Below, in pieces: positions 9,440-16,914 of a DNA stretch of 37,907 nucleotides. The translations under genes and the position numbers were made by a program. The stretch is from an uncultured bacterium (GTDB lineage Bacteria > Patescibacteriota > Minisyncoccia > Phycocordibacterales > UBA6065): NCBI GenBank assembly GCA_903842365.1, contig CAIMLU010000052.1:1-37907 (forward strand), read 5' to 3'. The first letter of the stretch is position 1; every line of letters begins with the position of its first letter. A model generated the notes under the pieces. It was not told the DNA's origin and did not search any database. It saw nothing but the letters and a program-made list of their open reading frames with translations.

Positions 9440-9610
9440 GTTTTAAACAGCGCTCTTTTCAAATTGAAACGTCACTCTCGTGATTAGTTTCCCTAATCGA
9501 AAAGTTTATTAAGTACCTATTAGCAATTAAGCACTTATAGGTACGGGTTCATGATCTGCAGTCGTTCTCGCGCGTAGGTCTTGGATACGTACTCAATAAC
9601 TTAAAAAACT

Positions 9611-10804
9611 ATGGCAGAATTCAATCGTACAAAGCCGCACGTAAACGTCGGCACCATCGGTCACGTCGACCACGGCAAGACCACTCTTACTACCGCGATC
9701 CTCGCAACACAGGCTCGTGACGGTCTCGCACAAATCAAAGCTTACGCAGATATCGCAAAGGGCGGTACTGTTCGTGATGCAACCAAAGTCGTTACCATTT
9801 CTCTTGCTCACGTTGAGTATGAATCAGATGCACGTCATTACGCACACATCGACGCCCCAGGACATGCTGACTATATCAAGAACATGATCACTGGTGCGGC
9901 ACAGATGGACGGTGCCATCCTCGTCGTTTCAGCAATTGACGGACCTATGCCACAGACACGTGAACATATCCTCCTTGCAAAGCAGGTTGGTGTTCCTCGT
10001 ATCGTCGTCTTCTTGAACAAATGTGACGCAGTGGAGGACAAGGATATGATTGACCTCGTTGAAGAAGAGGTTCGTGGTCTCCTTACTAAATACGGTTTCG
10101 ATGGTACAACTACTCCATTTATCCGTGGTTCAGCTTTGAAGGCTCTTGAAGCAAAGGACAACACAGACGAATGGGCAAAGAAGGTTAAGGATCTTATGAC
10201 AACATTGGATACTTACATTCCTATGCCAGAACGCGCAACCGACAAGCCATTCCTTATGCCTATCGAAGATATCTTTTCTATCGAAGGTCGTGGAACAGTA
10301 GTTACCGGTCGTATCGAGCGTGGTCAGGTCAAGGTTGGTGATACCGTTGAAATTGTTGGTATGCATGACACCACTACGACTACCATCACTGGTATCGAAA
10401 TGTTCAACAAGCAGCTCCAGTCAGGTATCGCAGGTGACAACGCCGGCGTTCTCCTCCGTGGTACTGCAAAAGATGCTGTTCATCGTGGACAGGTTCTTGC
10501 AAAGCCAGGTTCAGTTATCGCTCATACAGAGTTCGAAGCTGAAATCTACGTTTTGAAGAAGGAGGAAGGTGGTCGTCACACCCCATTCTTCTCGGGCTAC
10601 AAGCCACAGTTCTACGTCCGTACAACTGACGTTACTGGCGATGTAACCCTTAATCCAGGTGTCGAGATGGTTATGCCTGGTGATACCGTTACCTTCACCG
10701 TCAAGCTCGTTTCACCTATTGCTCTTGAAGCACAGCAGCGCTTCGCAGTTCGTGAAGGTGGCAAGACCGTTGGTGCAGGTGTCGTTACAAAGATCATAAA
10801 ATAA
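9611..10804 (+). CDS. tuf: Elongation factor Tu
   Basis: A 397-residue GTPase that brings aminoacyl-tRNA to the ribosome. Seen: G1 GHVDHGKT (residues 17-24), G3 DAPGH (81-85, family DCPGH), G4 NKCD, G5 SALKALE, domain [11 protein letters not shown] and domain III with EGGRHTPFF and [10 protein letters not shown]. Domains II and III look ordinary. Switch I is not: residues ~45-63 read [19 protein letters not shown] where nearly all bacteria have a segment ending PEEKARGITI. The Mg-binding Thr (Thr62) is kept, but the Arg-Gly before it is lost and the loop is about two residues longer. The gene is followed by rpsJ after 100 nt without a clear terminator. Confidence 0.97.
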   Translation: MAEFNRTKPHVNVGTIGHVDHGKTTLTTAILATQARDGLAQIKAYADIAKGGTVRDATKVVTISLAHVEYESDARHYAHIDAPGHADYIKNMITGAAQMDGAILVVSAIDGPMPQTREHILLAKQVGVPRIVVFLNKCDAVEDKDMIDLVEEEVRGLLTKYGFDGTTTPFIRGSALKALEAKDNTDEWAKKVKDLMTTLDTYIPMPERATDKPFLMPIEDIFSIEGRGTVVTGRIERGQVKVGDTVEIVGMHDTTTTTITGIEMFNKQLQSGIAGDNAGVLLRGTAKDAVHRGQVLAKPGSVIAHTEFEAEIYVLKKEEGGRHTPFFSGYKPQFYVRTTDVTGDVTLNPGVEMVMPGDTVTFTVKLVSPIALEAQQRFAVREGGKTVGAGVVTKIIK

Positions 10805-10904
10805 CCCGTTTTAGGGTAGTGATCTTGCCCGCAACCGTGAGAGAGTTGACTTATGACTCTTTCTCGGGTAGTGTGGTCGGTACCTAATTCAACAGAGTAC
10901 TTTC

Positions 10905-11258
10905 ATGGCAACAGCAACAAAAAAACCAGTGGCGGTAAAAGCAGCGGCAGTAGAGCCAAAGCTTCGCATTCGCGTCCGTGCATACGAGAACAAAGTTCTT
11001 GATGCTTCGGTCAAGCAGATCATCGATACTGCAACAAAGTACGATGTACAGGTTTTGGGTCCGGTTCCTCTTCCAACAGATATCAGGAAATATACAGTCA
11101 ACCGTTCGTCGTTCGTGTACAAGAATGCGCGAGAACAGTTCGAGATGCGCGTCCACAAGCGTTTGATTGATATCGTGAATCCTACACAGAAGATCATCGA
11201 GGCTCTCACCAATCTCAATATGCCTTCTGGCGTCAACATCGACGTCAAGATGAGCTAA
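10905..11258 (+). CDS. rpsJ: Ribosomal protein uS10
   Basis: A 117-residue protein of the 30S head, also the NusG/NusB-binding partner in antitermination. The core begins at LRIRVRAYENK and contains the family segments KYTVNRSSFV and REQFEMRVHKRLI. About 18 Ala/Lys-rich residues precede the core. It follows tuf by 100 nt containing a hairpin with arms GAGAGAGT and ACTCTTTCTC. A terminator comes directly after the stop, which cuts rpsJ off from the rest of the S10 cluster. Confidence 0.96.
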   Translation: MATATKKPVAVKAAAVEPKLRIRVRAYENKVLDASVKQIIDTATKYDVQVLGPVPLPTDIRKYTVNRSSFVYKNAREQFEMRVHKRLIDIVNPTQKIIEALTNLNMPSGVNIDVKMS

Positions 11259-11294
11259 AACAAAAAAACTCCCGCAAGGGAGTTTTTTTGTTTT
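11259..11294 (+). terminator. Terminator after rpsJ
   Basis: AACAAAAAAACTCCC, loop GCAA, GGGAGTTTTTTTGTT. A strong A-rich/T-rich hairpin that would work in both directions. Confidence 0.9.
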
Positions 11295-11387
11295 AGCTCA
11301 TTGAGGTATTTTTTTGCTCGGGATTACCAAGGGTTTATTTGGTTTTTAATAGAAAGGAAAAAAAAAGGAAGTGCCTCCATAAATCCA

Positions 11388-11430
11388 GTCAACACACCGG
11401 TTGACACACACCACTTTATATGCCAATATC
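11388..11430 (+). promoter_or_regulatory. Possible promoter with inverted repeat before the repeat protein
   Basis: TTGACA at 11401-11406 with a weak -10 (AATATC at 11425-11430, spacer 18). GTCAAC and GTTGAC form a dyad around ACACCG overlapping the -35 box. The rest of 11295-11532 shows nothing clear. Confidence 0.35.
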
Positions 11431-11532
11431 ACAACCGGATTTTCTTTCACAAAACCGTGGTTTATATACGTTTTAAAACAACGTAGAGACACCACTCATC
11501 ACTCAACAACCAAACCAAAAAGAGGTTTTATT

Positions 11533-12258
11533 GTGACTACTACATCTACCCGTCAGCAAAGGCTGTTTTATAACACCTGGAAAGAAGCCGGGTCTGCAGC
11601 ACAGAAGCTTGGGATCAAGAGTTCTATCGAGTATCAGAAACGGTACCGCGAAGACCCTCAATTGCCGAGTGCTCCCGATGTGGTCTACCCAGACTTCCCG
11701 ATGTGGAATGTGTTTTTGAACACTGGTCGAAAAGCGTATGTTAAAAATCCATACACAACTTGGAAAGAAGCTGGTGTTGCAGGAAATAGGCTTGGAATTA
11801 AGGGTTATTCTGAGTATCAAAAACGATGCCGCGAAGACCCTCGATTACCAAGCACTCCTTGGCAATTCTATCCAGACTTCCCGGGGTGGAGTGTGTTTTT
11901 GAACACTGGTCGAAAGACTCGGATTCAAAATCCATACACAACCTGGAAAGAAGCATCCGTTGCAGCACAAGGGCTTGGGATCAAGATTTCCACTGAGTAT
12001 CCGGAACGGTACCGCGAAGACCCTCGATTACCGAGTAATCCTTGGAGTTTCTACTCAGACTTCCCAGGATTTAAAACCTTTCTTAATACCGGTTTCTACA
12101 CCATCTGTGCTGAAGCATCCGCTGCAGCGCAGAAGCTTGGGATCAAGAGTCAACGTGAGTACCACAAACGGTACCGCGAAGACCCTCGGTTACACAGCGC
12201 TCCTCAAACGTTCTACCCAGACTTCCCGGGATTTAAGAAGTTTTTAGAGAAGGAGTGA
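11533..12258 (+). CDS. Protein of four phage-integrase-type repeats
   Basis: A 241-residue protein made of four repeats of about 55-60 residues, each with TWKEA, AAQxLGIK, EYxxRYREDPRLPS and FYPDFPGxxxFLNTG; the last repeat ends in FLEKE. This pattern matches my memory of the phage-integrase repeat unit (Pfam INT_rpt). In integrases such repeats lie before the catalytic domain; here there is no catalytic domain with Arg-His-Arg-Tyr, so DNA binding is only inferred. GTG 11533 is chosen: AGAGG lies 7 nt upstream and the residues before it do not fit the repeat. A longer frame from 11401 exists. The gene sits alone between rpsJ and rplC with a terminator on both sides, as an inserted unit would. 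The DNA of the repeats is also similar. Confidence 0.75.
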   Translation: MTTTSTRQQRLFYNTWKEAGSAAQKLGIKSSIEYQKRYREDPQLPSAPDVVYPDFPMWNVFLNTGRKAYVKNPYTTWKEAGVAGNRLGIKGYSEYQKRCREDPRLPSTPWQFYPDFPGWSVFLNTGRKTRIQNPYTTWKEASVAAQGLGIKISTEYPERYREDPRLPSNPWSFYSDFPGFKTFLNTGFYTICAEASAAAQKLGIKSQREYHKRYREDPRLHSAPQTFYPDFPGFKKFLEKE

Positions 12259-12282
12259 GATTGTTCTTTAATTAGTTTTCGA

Positions 12283-12315
12283 GGGCCGTTGCGCGTAGCG
12301 CGACGGCCCTTTTTA
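12283..12315 (+). terminator. Terminator after the repeat protein
   Basis: GGGCCGTTGCGC, loop GTA, GCGCGACGGCCC followed by five T. Confidence 0.85.
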
Positions 12316-12383
12316 TATGACGCAAACGGAAAGGTGTGTTTATAAATGTTGCTTCCAAGAAGGATAGGTTTTTTTAAAGAGTC

Positions 12384-12407
12384 GGGGCGCCTGTAATCAG
12401 GCGCCCC
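12384..12407 (+). other. Perfect GC-rich hairpin upstream of the rplC promoter
   Basis: GGGGCGCCTG, loop TAAT, CAGGCGCCCC: a 10-bp perfect stem without a T run on the plus strand. On the minus strand A/T-rich sequence follows only after several bases. Its role is unclear; it may insulate the promoter from upstream transcription. Confidence 0.6.
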
Positions 12408-12425
12408 TGCAATACCTCACGCTAT

Positions 12426-12454
12426 TTGCAATATTCATACTTTTACTGTAGTAT
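12426..12454 (+). promoter_or_regulatory. Promoter of the rplC-rplD-rplW-rplB unit
   Basis: TTGCAA at 12426-12431, 17-bp spacer, TAGTAT at 12449-12454. The same -10 hexamer occurs at the rpsS promoter. Confidence 0.65.
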
Positions 12455-12460
12455 CCTCGG

Positions 12461-12629
12461 CACTAAGCAGGAAACTGCTTTTTGCGTTTAGGGCGCCAGT
12501 CACAAGAGTTTTGTTTGAAAAAACAGGCTCTTGTGGCCGACTCGAGCGTCTTAGGCTGTTTACAACGAGTCATTGAGTGCATGGTGGACAACTTGTGTCG
12601 CCACCCGCTGCATGAAAACAATGAGGACA
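12461..12629 (+). promoter_or_regulatory. Structured leader of rplC
   Basis: About 170 nt with several hairpins: AAGCAG-GAAA-CTGCTT followed by TTT (12464-12482), CACAAGAG paired with CTCTTGTG (near 12499-12536), and GTGG paired with CCAC near 12582-12606. The first has the look of an attenuator. Leaders of ribosomal operons often bind one of the encoded proteins; which one would act here cannot be read. Confidence 0.45.
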
Positions 12630-13256
12630 ATGAAATTCATCCTCGGCACAAAAAAGGGAATGACCCAGGTCTTTGACGAGGCCGGCATATCCTACCCGGC
12701 AACCGTTCTTTCGGTTGAACCGGTTACTGTCGTTGCTATTAAAACAATTGCAACTGACGGGTACAACGCCGTTCAGGTTGGCTATGGCATCCAAAAGGAG
12801 CAGCGCCTTACCAAGGCAGAAATAGGTCAGCGAAAAGGTCTCGGCATGTTCCGTCACCTCGCTGAGTTCCGTGTGAGCGCAGAGCAGGCAGCAACATATA
12901 AAGTCGGTGACAAGGTATCTGTTGAACAGTTTATCTTGGGCGACAAAGTTGCAGTCAGGTCTCGTTCAAAGGGAAAGGGATTCCAGGGTGGTGTGAAGCG
13001 TTACCACTTTAAAGGTGGTCCACGTACTCACGGTCAGAAGCACTCTGAGCGCGAAGTTGGATCAATCGGCGGTCCAGGTCGTGGCGGTAGCGGTCGCGTT
13101 CCAAAAGGTAAGAGAATGCCAGGTAGAATGGGTGGTGACATGATTACGGTCATGAACCTCAAAGTTCTCCAGGTACTCCCAGAGACGAATGAACTCGTTC
13201 TCCAGGGATCTCTTCCAGGCGTTCGCGGCGTGCTTGTAACCATAGAATCTAAATAA
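12630..13256 (+). CDS. rplC: Ribosomal protein uL3
   Basis: A 208-residue protein of the 50S subunit that reaches the peptidyl-transferase centre. Start ATG 12630 gives MKFILGTKKGMTQVF, the normal N-terminus of this family; ATGs at 12612 and 12621 are in frame and would add three or six residues. The conserved segment KGKGFQGGVKRYHF and the loop GPRTHGQKHSEREVGSIG to MPGRMGG are present. It is the first gene of a four-gene unit with rplD, rplW and rplB. Confidence 0.96.
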   Translation: MKFILGTKKGMTQVFDEAGISYPATVLSVEPVTVVAIKTIATDGYNAVQVGYGIQKEQRLTKAEIGQRKGLGMFRHLAEFRVSAEQAATYKVGDKVSVEQFILGDKVAVRSRSKGKGFQGGVKRYHFKGGPRTHGQKHSEREVGSIGGPGRGGSGRVPKGKRMPGRMGGDMITVMNLKVLQVLPETNELVLQGSLPGVRGVLVTIESK

Positions 13257-13267
13257 TACGCACTACC

Positions 13268-13933
13268 ATGGAAGCACTCGTATATAAAACAACAGGAAAG
13301 GAAGCTGGTAAGGTAAAGCTCCCAAAGGAAATGTTCGCACTTCCTTGGAACGCTGACCTTGTCTACCAGGTCGTCAATTCAATGCGCTCAAGCGCACGTC
13401 AGCCAATCGCTCATACTAAAACTCGTGGAGAAGTCTCGGGTGGTGGTAAGAAGCCTTGGAGGCAAAAGGGAACAGGTCGCGCACGTCACGGATCAACCAG
13501 GTCTCCACTTTGGGTTGGTGGTGGTGTTGCACACGGTCCTCGAAATGACAAAAATTTTGATCGCAAGATCAACAAGAAACTCAAGTCAAAGGCGTTCTTC
13601 ATCATTCTTTCAAAGAAATTTGCAGAAGGTGAAATTGTCTTCCTTGATGATGCATCAATGAAATCACCTAAGACCGCAGATGCAAAAGCAGCACTCGTTG
13701 CTCTTTCAAAGGTCAAGGGATTGGAAAAGCTCGCAACCAAGAAAAACAATGCGGCTCTCATCGCGCTTTCAAAGAAGAACGATGCAGTAGAAAAGAGCTT
13801 TAGGAACATTGGTTCCGTCGTCGTCGATGAAGCTCGTAACTTGAGCCCTCTTGATCTTCTCTCACACACCTTTGTTGTGTTTGAGAACCCAGAGGCAGCA
13901 CTCGAGATCCTTAAAACCAAGCTCGCAAAGTAA
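13268..13933 (+). CDS. rplD: Ribosomal protein uL4
   Basis: A 221-residue 50S protein whose extended loop lines the exit tunnel. The loop signature is visible: THTKTRGEV-type segment (HTKTRGEVSGGGKKPWRQK) and GTGRARHGSTRSPLWVGGG. It starts 11 nt after rplC and ends 6 nt before rplW. In other bacteria uL4 is the autoregulator of the S10 operon; whether it is so here is not known because the operon is split. Confidence 0.96.
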   Translation: MEALVYKTTGKEAGKVKLPKEMFALPWNADLVYQVVNSMRSSARQPIAHTKTRGEVSGGGKKPWRQKGTGRARHGSTRSPLWVGGGVAHGPRNDKNFDRKINKKLKSKAFFIILSKKFAEGEIVFLDDASMKSPKTADAKAALVALSKVKGLEKLATKKNNAALIALSKKNDAVEKSFRNIGSVVVDEARNLSPLDLLSHTFVVFENPEAALEILKTKLAK

Positions 13934-13939
13934 ACAGCC

Positions 13940-14314
13940 ATGGCATTTCTAGGAATCAAAAAAGGTGCAAAGAAGGCAACAAAAGCAGAAGCTCCAAAAG
14001 CGGAGGTGAAAGCAATTGTTGTAGCATCGGCACCGTCGAAGGGTCTTTCAGGAATCATCCTTCGTCCGCACATCACCGAAAAGGCAGGTGTGCTCTCGGG
14101 ATCAAATGTGTATACGTTTGAAATCGCACAGTCTGCAAACAAGGGACTTGTTGCAGCAGCTATCAAAGACATCTTCAAAGTTACCCCAGTTAAAGTCGCC
14201 ATTATGAACAGCAAGCCAAAAACTCGTTTCGTTCGTGGAAAGGCCGGCAAGACAGGAGGAAGCAAGAAGGCGTACGTCTACCTCAAAGAAGGAGACAAGA
14301 TAGAGTTTATTTAA
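13940..14314 (+). CDS. rplW: Ribosomal protein uL23
   Basis: A 124-residue protein at the exit of the polypeptide tunnel, docking site for trigger factor and SRP. The core starts near residue 38 with IILRPHITEKAGVLS and contains NKGLVAAAIKDIFKV and KVAIMNSK. An extra ~35-residue Lys/Ala-rich N-terminus precedes it. It follows rplD by 6 nt. Confidence 0.95.
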   Translation: MAFLGIKKGAKKATKAEAPKAEVKAIVVASAPSKGLSGIILRPHITEKAGVLSGSNVYTFEIAQSANKGLVAAAIKDIFKVTPVKVAIMNSKPKTRFVRGKAGKTGGSKKAYVYLKEGDKIEFI

Positions 14315-14404
14315 ATCCGGGGCGTGCACGTGTTTCGATGTGTGCATGGGTCCGAATAATTATAAGTCGCCGGTTGGAATTGATCTTCCGGCGCAAGACA
14401 ATTA

Positions 14405-15256
14405 ATGAAAACCTACAAACCTACAAGTCCAAGCCGTCGTGGGATGCAGACGATTGATTTCAAGAAGTACATTACTTCAAAAGATCCAATCAAAGCTCTC
14501 ACTTTCGGTAGGAAGCGTGATCAGGGACGAAACTCCCAAGGTCGCATTACTGTTCGCCACAAGGGTGGTGGTCACAAGCGACTCTATCGTGATGTTACAT
14601 TCACGTACGATAAACGCGATATACCAGCAGTGGTAAAGTCAGTCGAGTACGATCCAAACCGTTCAGGTTTCATCGGAGTGCTCGCATATAAGGACGGTGA
14701 AAGGCGCTACACACTTCTTCCAAAAGGGGTCGTTGTTGGTACCACTGTTATTGCGGGAGAAAATGCTCCTGTAGAAGCAGGAAACTCACTTCCTTTGAAG
14801 AAAATCCCTGTCGGTGCATACATTTACAACATTGAGATTCGCCCTATGGGTGGAGCAAAAGTAGCTCGTGGTGCAGGTGTGTTCGCACAGCTCATCGCTC
14901 TCGATGGTGGATATGCACATATCAAGATGCCTTCAACTGAAGTTCGAAAGATTCACGCTGAGTGTTTCGCAACTATTGGTCAGGTTTCAAATGATGAACA
15001 TTGGCTCGTCAACTCGGGTAAAGCAGGTCGCTCACGTTGGTTGGGTATTCGTCCAACTGTCCGTGGTACCGCTCAAAACCCTTGTGACCATCCATACGGT
15101 GGTGGTGAAGGACGTCAGGGTCGTGGTCTTCGAAGGTTGAAGACTCGTTGGGGAAAGCCAGCAGGAAAGGGTCAAAAGACTCGTGCTCCAAAGAAGTACT
15201 CAAACGTATTTATTGTCTCACGCCGCCAGGTCGGCAAGGCAAGCAAGGGCGAGTAA
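14405..15256 (+). CDS. rplB: Ribosomal protein uL2
   Basis: A 283-residue 50S protein needed for peptidyl transfer and subunit joining. Seen: SPSRRGMQTIDF near the N-terminus, RITVRHKGGGHKR, NIEIRPMGGAKVARGAG and the C-terminal GTAQNPCDHPYGGGEGR. The last motif reads DHPY where the family usually has DHPH, so the second His is replaced by Tyr. The 90 nt before the gene contain two hairpins, one with arms CGCCGG and CCGGCG. A terminator follows, so the S10 cluster ends here and resumes with rpsS 8 kb further on. Confidence 0.96.
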   Translation: MKTYKPTSPSRRGMQTIDFKKYITSKDPIKALTFGRKRDQGRNSQGRITVRHKGGGHKRLYRDVTFTYDKRDIPAVVKSVEYDPNRSGFIGVLAYKDGERRYTLLPKGVVVGTTVIAGENAPVEAGNSLPLKKIPVGAYIYNIEIRPMGGAKVARGAGVFAQLIALDGGYAHIKMPSTEVRKIHAECFATIGQVSNDEHWLVNSGKAGRSRWLGIRPTVRGTAQNPCDHPYGGGEGRQGRGLRRLKTRWGKPAGKGQKTRAPKKYSNVFIVSRRQVGKASKGE

Positions 15257-15282
15257 TTCTTTCTCCTATCTGCTCTATAAAA

Positions 15283-15314
15283 ACACAAAACCCGCTTCAT
15301 GGCGGGTTTTGTGT
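15283..15314 (+). terminator. Terminator after rplB
   Basis: ACACAAAACCCGC, loop TTCATG, GCGGGTTTTGTGT: a 13-bp stem. The end of the hairpin abuts the -10 box of the next gene. Confidence 0.85.
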
Positions 15315-15316
15315 TG

Positions 15317-15322
15317 TATAAT
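15317..15322 (+). promoter_or_regulatory. -10 box giving a leaderless kinase transcript
   Basis: A perfect TATAAT ends 7 nt before ATG 15330, so transcription would start at the start codon. The -35 region overlaps the rplB terminator and is weak. Confidence 0.55.
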
Positions 15323-15329
15323 GGCAGGC

Positions 15330-16259
15330 ATGGAATATGAAGCATTTAATCGCCCTGTTGTTGATGATGAAAAATTGAACCTAGATTTTGCCCTCAATAA
15401 ACCATCGTCTGTATTTGAACGACTTGAAACTGACCCAACCAAAGCGCCTGAAGTGAGAGAAACACATGAGGCAGTGCTTTTAAGGTCAGAGGGTTTTATT
15501 GGTGCGGGAAATGATGGATGGGTTGTTGAAGTTGTTACCACAACTGGTCCAAGCAAACTTTGCCTCAAAATGTCTTGGGAGACTCTTTCTGTTGAAGTAA
15601 GGGGAAAGGCATACTACTTGCTTACACCTGAACTTAAAGCGATGAGGAAAATTCAAGATTATTTTGAAGAAGTTTCCGCCCAGAAAAGGTTGTTTGTTTC
15701 CCGTGGTGTTAATTTTATTGAAACGAATTCGCTTGTTGATGAGGCGGGGTTTCAAATAATCGCCCGAAAAATCCTAGAGGATGCTGGTTTTGGATACATG
15801 GTCCCAGATGTTCGTTGCATGAAACATTGTGAGTGGTCAGAGGATGGGGAACTTGGTGAACAAGTACCGTATGATTATTGTGAAAAAGTTGATGTGCTTG
15901 TTATGGAGAAAATACCAGGAAAGAGTGTGCAAGATCTTATTTTGTCTGAGGATGGCGATGCTATTTTAAGTACCCTTGATATTGATGCAATAGAGGTTGA
16001 TTTGAAAAAAGCGTTTAACATTCTCCACGATAAAGAACTTTTTCACCAGGACGTTACAAATCGTAATATAATGATCGATTTTGAGTCAAAAAAACCGATT
16101 ATAATTGATTTTGGAAAGGCCCGTTACAGAACACAGGATTTTACACGGGATGAGGAGTTGGAGCATGTTGCCGCAGTAGTTTCTTGGCTTCGAAAGGCAA
16201 AGGCGAATCACAAGGAGACACGAATGAAGCTTGCCGCTCAATTAAAACTTGTAAAATAA
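15330..16259 (+). CDS. Protein-kinase-like protein
   Basis: A 309-residue cytoplasmic protein with protein-kinase-fold motifs in its C-terminal half: hinge-like VMEKIPGKSVQDLI, catalytic loop FHQDVTNRNIMID (Asp241, Asn246) and metal-binding IIDFGKAR (Asp260). The candidate ATP-binding Lys is in LCLKMSWE, preceded by a Gly-containing loop GAGNDGWVVE. It has HQD where Ser/Thr kinases usually have HRD, and the lobe after DFG is short, as in Bud32/RIO or lipopolysaccharide-kinase-type enzymes and phosphotransferases. The substrate is unknown. ATG 15330 is preferred because of the -10 box; ATG 15321 is in frame but would lie inside it. It is the first gene of the accessory block that splits the ribosomal cluster. 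Confidence 0.75.
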   Translation: MEYEAFNRPVVDDEKLNLDFALNKPSSVFERLETDPTKAPEVRETHEAVLLRSEGFIGAGNDGWVVEVVTTTGPSKLCLKMSWETLSVEVRGKAYYLLTPELKAMRKIQDYFEEVSAQKRLFVSRGVNFIETNSLVDEAGFQIIARKILEDAGFGYMVPDVRCMKHCEWSEDGELGEQVPYDYCEKVDVLVMEKIPGKSVQDLILSEDGDAILSTLDIDAIEVDLKKAFNILHDKELFHQDVTNRNIMIDFESKKPIIIDFGKARYRTQDFTRDEELEHVAAVVSWLRKAKANHKETRMKLAAQLKLVK

Positions 16260-16288
16260 TTGACTATATTACTATAGTATGATATTAT
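16260..16288 (+). promoter_or_regulatory. Promoter giving a leaderless transcript for the gene at 16295
   Basis: TTGACT at 16260-16265, 17-bp spacer, TATTAT at 16283-16288, then six A before ATG 16295. It begins directly after the kinase stop codon. Confidence 0.75.
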
Positions 16289-16294
16289 AAAAAA

Positions 16295-16507
16295 ATGATC
16301 AGTCAAGATCTTTCAAAAAAGATCCACAATACCATCACACAAGAGGCGAAGGTGCTCGAGCGTGATGGTGTCATTGTGGTGATTCCTCATGACACATATG
16401 TGTTCCTTGTAGGATCCGAAGCCTATAAAACTCGCACGAAAGGGCTTGTTGAGGGCGGAATAGTAGATGGTAAGTACGCCGTCTATTTCGGTTCCCTGAG
16501 GGAGTAA
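16295..16507 (+). CDS. Small protein of unknown function
   Basis: A 70-residue soluble protein with no recognised family. An amphipathic N-terminal helix (KKIHNTITQEAKVLERDG) is followed by beta-like segments VIVVIPHDTYVFLVG and KYAVYFGSLRE. It has its own strong promoter and terminator, which supports a real gene expressed on its own. Confidence 0.6.
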   Translation: MISQDLSKKIHNTITQEAKVLERDGVIVVIPHDTYVFLVGSEAYKTRTKGLVEGGIVDGKYAVYFGSLRE

Positions 16508-16511
16508 AAAT

Positions 16512-16544
16512 AGTCCTGCTGTGGCATGTTGCGCAGCAGGCTTT
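16512..16544 (+). terminator. Terminator after the 70-residue protein gene
   Basis: CCTGCTG and CAGCAGG pair around a ~12-nt loop, then CTTTTAATTT follows. The 190 nt to the next gene also hold a GAATGG/CCATTC hairpin near 16643-16663 and a possible TTGACT (16587-16592) promoter with a poor -10. Confidence 0.6.
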
Positions 16545-16695
16545 TAATTTCTTAAATATAGACATTGGTTCTAGTGATGGCGTGTGTTGACTCCTGTTTT
16601 CCATACTGTTAATGTTTCATCGGTATAGTTTTTTCACATAGATGAATGGTTGATATCGCCATTCATTACAACAACCACATTCAACCAGTATCACC

Positions 16696-16914
16696 ATGCC
16701 TGATATGAGTCCTGAAGAAGCAAAGAATCTTGCTGCTATTCTTGGGTGTAGTTTATTTGGAAACACAGAGGAAGTTCCTGTGTCGGAGGATACAGGTGAT
16801 CGCTCTGATTCAATGAGTAGTGCCGTTGGTATTCCTGGGCTATCTCTTCCTAAAAATACAACAGTGAAAGCTCAGTCAATCCACAGGAGGGGGAAGCGAT
16901 GGCAGTGCGTCTAA
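16696..16914 (+). CDS. Small acidic protein of unknown function
   Basis: A 72-residue frame: Ser/Asp/Glu-rich, with LAAILGCSLFG near the N-terminus and a basic C-terminus (HRRGKRW). No family is recognised. It overlaps the next gene by 16 nt, which suggests translational coupling. The start has no Shine-Dalgarno sequence. Moderate chance of being real, mainly because of the tight link to the following gene. Confidence 0.45.
   Translation: MPDMSPEEAKNLAAILGCSLFGNTEEVPVSEDTGDRSDSMSSAVGIPGLSLPKNTTVKAQSIHRRGKRWQCV
16885..16890 (+). promoter_or_regulatory. Strong Shine-Dalgarno sequence for the gene at 16899
   Basis: AGGAGG, 8 nt before the ATG and inside the upstream gene. It stands out because most genes in the window, including the ribosomal ones, have no such site. 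Confidence 0.75.

Noticed and set aside
11401-11532. N-terminal extension of the integrase-repeat protein
   Set aside because: The TTG start is unsupported and the 44 residues do not fit the repeat; GTG 11533 has a ribosome-binding site.
11533-12258. Active tyrosine recombinase and an inserted mobile element
   Set aside because: There is no catalytic domain, and no flanking direct repeats or att-like sites were seen around the gene.
13486-14265. Long minus-strand frame opposite rplD and rplW (259 residues)
   Set aside because: Shadow of two well-conserved ribosomal genes, no family features; the same applies to 8274-7732, 18539-17832 and 25311-24850 on the minus strand.
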